Source: Bryobacteraceae bacterium (lineage in GTDB: Bacteria; Acidobacteriota; Terriglobia; Bryobacterales; Bryobacteraceae). Taken from it: DNA of 15,044 nucleotides. A program made the translations under genes and the position numbers. Below are positions 14,320-15,044 of this stretch, one piece after another; position 1 is the first letter of the stretch, and each line of letters begins with the position of its first letter. The stretch lies in contig JASHQT010000322.1 of NCBI GenBank assembly GCA_030039005.1, positions 1-15,044 of the forward strand, written 5' to 3'. The notes under the pieces were generated by a model. The model was not told the origin of the DNA. It did no database searches and saw nothing but the letters and a program-made list of their open reading frames with translations.

Positions 14320-15044
14320 ATGACTTTACATTCGAAAACACGTACACAGATTCTGCGAGCCATAAAGAAGCTGGTGCTTGCCCATCACATCAACGTAGCC
14401 GGCATTGATTACGCCTCCTGGAGCGAGCGCGTAGATGGCCAAACGGCGAAGCTTCTCGATACTGACGTGAACGGGTTTGAGAGGGGCGTTCGCGAACTCC
14501 TTACTGAGCTCAAAACAAGCCACACAGTCCTCTACCATTCAGTGCCACAGGAATTCCTGCCGCAACATACAATCAACGCAAGTGTGCGCGAGACCGACCA
14601 CAAGTGGATGTTCCTGGATGTTTTTGAGGCCGGCCCCGCTGACGTGGCGGGCATCAAACCTGGAGACACTCTGGCTGCCATTGATGGTTCGCCTTGTCTG
14701 CCGCCAACGTTGCCGTACTTTGCAATCGGCCAGACTCACAAGCTGCTTGTTGCGAGACCTGCCACGCGCAGCGAGATGGAGATCGTTATCGAGGTTCCGA
14801 AGCGGAAGGGGACGAAGCAGCGGCCCCCGCTGGTAGAACCGAAGAGTCCCGTTCACTCGATGATCGGGCAAGACATTGGGCTTCTCAAGATTCCATACTT
14901 TCCCGGCGCCTTGGGTATGCGATTCGCGAGGGCGCTCGATCGCGCGGTTGACAACGTTAAGAGACGCGGCTGCCAACGCCTCATCATCGATCTGCGTGGC
15001 AACATCGGCGGCAGCCTCGGATTTGCTCGCCTGGCGAGCTATCT
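14320..15044 (+). CDS. PDZ/S41 (C-terminal processing peptidase-like) protein, 5' part
   Basis: ATG at 14320 abuts the CHAT gene's TAA, and the frame stays open for 241 codons to the window edge. Residues about 95-165 look like a PDZ domain (LDVFEAGPADVAGIKPGD, then TLAAIDG). From about 185 an S41 peptidase core begins (IGLLKIPYFPGALGMRF), with the hallmark LIIDLRGNIGGSLGFARLASYL near 222-241, where most members have DLRxNxGG. The catalytic Ser/Lys of S41 enzymes lie beyond the edge, so activity cannot be judged. No signal peptide is seen (MTLHSKTRTQILRAIKKL), unlike the preceding exported CHAT protein, so either it is cytoplasmic or the true start differs. Translational coupling with CHAT is likely. 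Confidence 0.8.
   Translation, partial: MTLHSKTRTQILRAIKKLVLAHHINVAGIDYASWSERVDGQTAKLLDTDVNGFERGVRELLTELKTSHTVLYHSVPQEFLPQHTINASVRETDHKWMFLDVFEAGPADVAGIKPGDTLAAIDGSPCLPPTLPYFAIGQTHKLLVARPATRSEMEIVIEVPKRKGTKQRPPLVEPKSPVHSMIGQDIGLLKIPYFPGALGMRFARALDRAVDNVKRRGCQRLIIDLRGNIGGSLGFARLASY

Noticed and set aside
1..15044. CRISPR array, tRNA/rRNA, insertion sequences or att sites
   Set aside because: No regularly spaced repeats, cloverleaf-like sequence, transposase motifs or flanking direct repeats were found on reading both strands.

Overview
The window looks like a chromosomal segment from a free-living, moderately GC-rich bacterium. The secreted TPR-CHAT protein behind an ECF-type sigma factor and a CSPCF-type anti-sigma factor is a layout common in Acidobacteriota. 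I favour that phylum, but it is an inference from gene style, not a phylogeny.

The left two thirds (1-9427) form one fluoride-response island. Three fluoride (crcB-motif) riboswitches can be folded by eye. One is on the minus strand at 1245-1312, ahead of hydrogenase-4/complex-I-like membrane subunits (HyfC, then a HyfE cut by the window edge). The other two lie back to back in the divergent 464-bp intergenic region: 4806-4849 on minus and 4992-5034 on plus. The minus operon (4623 to 1335) encodes a tandem DUF190 protein, a single DUF190 protein, a 685-aa dynamin-like GTPase and probably a 53-aa small protein. The plus operon (5088-9427) encodes family I inorganic pyrophosphatase, a second dynamin-like GTPase, a metallophosphoesterase and enolase. 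Pyrophosphatase and enolase are the classic fluoride-inhibited enzymes. DUF190 proteins are usual neighbours of the CrcB/Fluc fluoride channel, although no crcB is visible here. The genes are packed with short gaps or ATGA overlaps. The less expected members are the two dynamin-like GTPases, one in each divergent riboswitch-led operon.

From 9428 to about 10316 lies a mostly gene-free stretch. It holds a hairpin after enolase and one possible minus-strand small gene (10138-10287).

The right third (10317-15044) is a separate plus-strand operon: an ECF-like sigma factor, a zinc-type single-pass anti-sigma factor, an exported TPR-CHAT caspase-like protein with an intact His/Cys dyad, and the start of a PDZ/S41 peptidase-like protein cut by the window edge. 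Together they suggest an envelope-signalling module built around two protease-like proteins. Nothing in the sequence ties it to the fluoride island apart from adjacency.
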